From assembly GCA_947176655.1 (NCBI GenBank), contig CAMWRK010000090.1, positions 1 to 8,280 of the forward strand: a stretch of 8,280 nucleotides of DNA, given 5' to 3'. Shown piece by piece: positions 6,853 through 8,280 of this stretch; the first letter of the stretch is position 1; every line of letters starts with the position of its first letter. The notes beneath the pieces were generated by a model. That model saw nothing but the letters and a program-made list of their open reading frames with translations. It did not search any database and had not been told where the DNA came from. The translations under genes and the position numbers were made by a program. The stretch is from an uncultured Prevotellaceae bacterium. GTDB taxonomy: Bacteria > Bacteroidota > Bacteroidia > Bacteroidales > Bacteroidaceae.

Positions 6853-7421
6853 TATTCCTGTTTCTGTTCATAACATTCTTCCAGATCGGGCTGTTCGGTT
6901 TCGGCGGAGGCTATTCCATGTTGTCCATGATACAGGCCGAAGTGGTAACACGTCACGAGTGGATGACTATGGGGGAATTTACCGACATGGTGGCAATCAG
7001 CCAGATGACACCTGGTCCGATAGGTATTAACTCGGCCACATACGCAGGCTATACATCAGTGGTGAACGCAGGCTATCCCGTATGGGCGGGCATCCTCGGC
7101 TCCTGTCTTGCCACATTTGCGCTGGTGCTTCCCTCTCTGGTTCTGATGATAATTATAAGCCGGTTTCTGCTCAGATACAAGTCGCATCCCGTGGTGGAAA
7201 GCATATTCTGCGGGCTGAGACCTGCCGTAGTAGGTCTTATTGCCGGTGCAGCTCTGCTCCTGTGCAGGGAAGAGAATTTCGGCAGTCCCACAACCGGACT
7301 GTGGCAGTTCTGGATAAGTCTCGGCCTGTTTGCATTCGTATTCATCGGACAGCACGTCTACAAAATGAACCCTATCCTGCTGATATGTATGTCAGGAGTT
7401 GCCGGATTCATCCTTTTGTGA
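6849..7421 (+). CDS. CHR-family (chromate transporter family) short-chain subunit, second half
   Basis: A 190-residue membrane protein and paralogue of the preceding gene. It carries the canonical CHR motifs: IGLFGFGGGYSML (13-25) and TPGPIGIN (54-61). PVVESIFCGLRPAVVGLIA parallels PVVDSIFRGIRPAVVALIA upstream, showing duplication of one domain. Hydrophobic helices fill the rest, ending in a short membrane-embedded C terminus. The ATG at 6849 shares ATGA with the upstream stop, which implies translational coupling and 1:1 production, as expected for a heterodimer. The same frame is open upstream to 6741, but that part is antiparallel to nothing functional and lies inside the first CHR gene, so it is not used. 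Substrate unknown: chromate or another oxyanion is possible by family. No clear terminator is seen between the stop and the tRNA promoter. Confidence 0.92.
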   Translation: MIFLFLFITFFQIGLFGFGGGYSMLSMIQAEVVTRHEWMTMGEFTDMVAISQMTPGPIGINSATYAGYTSVVNAGYPVWAGILGSCLATFALVLPSLVLMIIISRFLLRYKSHPVVESIFCGLRPAVVGLIAGAALLLCREENFGSPTTGLWQFWISLGLFAFVFIGQHVYKMNPILLICMSGVAGFILL

Positions 7422-7488
7422 AGACCGATTCTACAGATACTAGGACTCTAATTTACAGAACCTGCCTGAATATTTTCCAAGTGTTTGC

Positions 7489-7519
7489 TTGCATAAACAA
7501 AAAAAAGGCATTACCTTTG
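7489..7519 (+). promoter_or_regulatory. Promoter of tRNA-Pro
   Basis: TTG at 7489-7491, a 20-base spacer containing an A8 run, and a perfect TAnnTTTG box (TACCTTTG, 7512-7519). The predicted start near 7526 gives a ~25-nt 5' leader to be removed by RNase P. This is the best promoter match in the window. Confidence 0.75.
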
Positions 7520-7550
7520 CATCGTTTTCAGCGGAACAGCTAAAAACACA

Positions 7551-7623
7551 CGGGGTGTAGCGCAGTTGGTAGCGCACCTGGTTTGGGACCAGGTGGTCGC
7601 CCGTTCGAGTCGGGTCACCCCGA
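7551..7623 (+). tRNA. tRNA-Pro(UGG)
   Basis: The full cloverleaf folds by eye. Acceptor stem CGGGGTG (7551-7557) pairs with CACCCCG (7616-7622). D stem GCGC/GCGC surrounds AGTTGGTA. Anticodon stem CCTGG/CCAGG (7577-7581, 7589-7593) holds the loop TTTGGGA with anticodon TGG at 7584-7586. The T stem GCCCG/CGGGT (first pair G-U) holds TTCGAGT. The C1-G72 pair and discriminator A (7623) are bacterial tRNA-Pro identity features. CCA is not encoded and must be added by the nucleotidyltransferase. The UGG anticodon can in principle read all four CCN codons. No integrase or duplicated 3' end nearby suggests use as an integration site. Confidence 0.97.
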
Positions 7624-7631
7624 CTTTTTTT
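7624..7631 (+). terminator. T-tract directly after tRNA-Pro
   Basis: One base after the discriminator there is C followed by seven T's (7625-7631). With the GC-rich T arm and acceptor stem just upstream, this could act as an intrinsic terminator for the tRNA transcript. No separate dedicated hairpin is present. Confidence 0.4.
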
Positions 7632-7716
7632 ATTTATATACGTATTCCCCTGACATTCTTCTGAAGAAAATCCGATTAATTCATACTGCCGGTATAGAAA
7701 TCTCGTATTTTTTTTC

Positions 7717-7724
7717 TACATTTG
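7717..7724 (+). promoter_or_regulatory. Candidate -7 box for serC
   Basis: TACATTTG is a perfect match to the Bacteroidetes -7 consensus TAnnTTTG, preceded by a T8 run. No good TTG -33 box is found 19-21 bases upstream. The predicted start near 7731 leaves a leader of ~100 nt before serC. The leader contains two ACAGTC copies (7767-7772, 7776-7781) but no hairpin that I would call a riboswitch. Confidence 0.45.
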
Positions 7725-7833
7725 TTTATCATATCCGCCGCAAACACGCAGAAGAACGCTTTTCACACAGTCACAACAGTCTGTAGACCGCGTCAACCAC
7801 AGCCACAAACATAAATAACAATACACACGATAT

Positions 7834-8280
7834 ATGAGAAAATACAATTTCAACGCCGGGCCATCCAAACTTCCAAAGGAAGTAATGGAAAATGTTGCGA
7901 AAGCATGCATCGAGTTTGAGGAAAGCGGCCTGTCACTCATGGAGATGAGCCACCGTGCCAAAAACTTTCAGCCCGTACTGGACGAAGCGGTGCAGCTCTT
8001 CAAGGAACTCCTGGACATACCGGAGGGCTACAGCATACTCTTCCTTGGTGGCGGCGCAAGCTTGGAGTTTTGTATGATTCCATACAATTTCCTTGAGCAC
8101 AAGGCCGCGTATATCAATACCGGTGTGTGGGCAAAGAAAGCCATGGCCGAGGCAAAACTGTTCGGAGAATGCGTGGAGGTGGCCAGCAGTGCAAATGCCA
8201 ACTATGCATACATACCCAAGGACTTTACCTACCGGCTGACGCCGACTATTTCCATATCACAACGAACAACCCCATCTACG
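7834..8280 (+). CDS. serC: Phosphoserine aminotransferase (3'-truncated, apparent frameshift near 8230)
   Basis: PLP enzyme of serine synthesis converting 3-phosphohydroxypyruvate + glutamate to phosphoserine + 2-oxoglutarate in the cytosol; it also acts in PLP synthesis in some bacteria. The N terminus YNFNAGPSKLP (4-14), EMSHRAKNFQPVLDEA (37-52, with the substrate-binding SHR), LFLGGGASLEF (69-79, cofactor phosphate loop) and YINTGVWAKKA (93-103) are typical SerC features. The ATG at 7834 follows an A-rich region without Shine-Dalgarno. The good match runs to residue 132 (8229), then the frame turns to nonsense, while the +2-shifted frame from 8232 reads PADADYFHITTNN, the expected SerC continuation. 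One base appears to be missing at about 8229-8231, most likely an assembly error at the contig end. The PLP-binding lysine and the rest lie outside the window. The true gene is probably intact. Confidence 0.95.
   Translation, partial: MRKYNFNAGPSKLPKEVMENVAKACIEFEESGLSLMEMSHRAKNFQPVLDEAVQLFKELLDIPEGYSILFLGGGASLEFCMIPYNFLEHKAAYINTGVWAKKAMAEAKLFGECVEVASSANANYAYIPKDFTYRLTPTISISQRTTPST

Noticed and set aside
7551..7833. tRNA-Pro as an integration (attachment) site
   Set aside because: No integrase gene, no repeat of the tRNA 3' end in the window, and normal housekeeping genes on both sides.
8227..8234. Programmed ribosomal frameshifting in serC
   Set aside because: There is no slippery heptamer or downstream structure, SerC is not known for frameshifting, and the site lies 50 bases from a contig end with other errors.
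1..8280. CRISPR array, insertion sequence, toxin-antitoxin or defence locus
   Set aside because: No regularly spaced repeats, transposase motifs, terminal inverted repeats with target duplications, or small toxin/antitoxin gene pairs were seen on either strand.

Overview
The window looks like a metagenomic or draft-genome contig from a Bacteroidales bacterium (Bacteroides/Prevotella-like; I cannot fix the genus). The evidence is the start-site architecture (TAnnTTTG-type -7 boxes about 20 bp downstream of a TTG -33 box, and A-rich leaders without Shine-Dalgarno sequences), frequent ATA isoleucine codons, a Bacteroidales-style small sigma factor, a full-length single-chain PurL, and a SerC close to the Bacteroides type. 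Both contig ends look technically compromised. Bases 1-73 are an Illumina Nextera P7/index/mosaic-end adapter preceded by poly-T, not genome. The last ~50 bases carry an apparent single-base deletion in serC.

Layout: (1) 74-1276, + strand: 3' part of a CLC-family chloride channel/transporter with two C-terminal CBS domains, its N-terminal third missing at the contig break. (2) 1277-1632: convergent spacer holding a hairpin-plus-U-tract terminator that reads on the minus strand. (3) 1633-2223, - strand: an ECF-like sigma-70 family factor. (4) 2224-2465: divergent intergenic region with back-to-back candidate promoters for the sigma gene and purL, and a tandem 12-bp repeat running into the purL start codon. 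(5) 2466-7421, + strand: an apparent three-gene operon of purL (FGAM synthase) followed after 13 nt by two short CHR-family ('chromate transporter') half-proteins that overlap by ATGA. (6) 7551-7623: tRNA-Pro(UGG) with its own promoter and a trailing T7 run. (7) 7834-8280: 5' part of serC (phosphoserine aminotransferase) behind a ~100-nt leader.

Functionally, purL (de novo purine synthesis) and serC (serine, and so glycine and one-carbon units for purines) are housekeeping biosynthesis genes. The CHR pair almost certainly forms one two-subunit membrane transporter whose natural substrate is unknown; its placement inside the purL transcription unit is the most interesting biological feature. 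I see no CRISPR array, insertion sequence, toxin-antitoxin pair, defence locus or other clearly novel system. The strongest 'second look' items are the adapter artefact, the serC frameshift, the purL-CHR operon, and a protein-like reading frame continuing past the sigma factor UAG stop.
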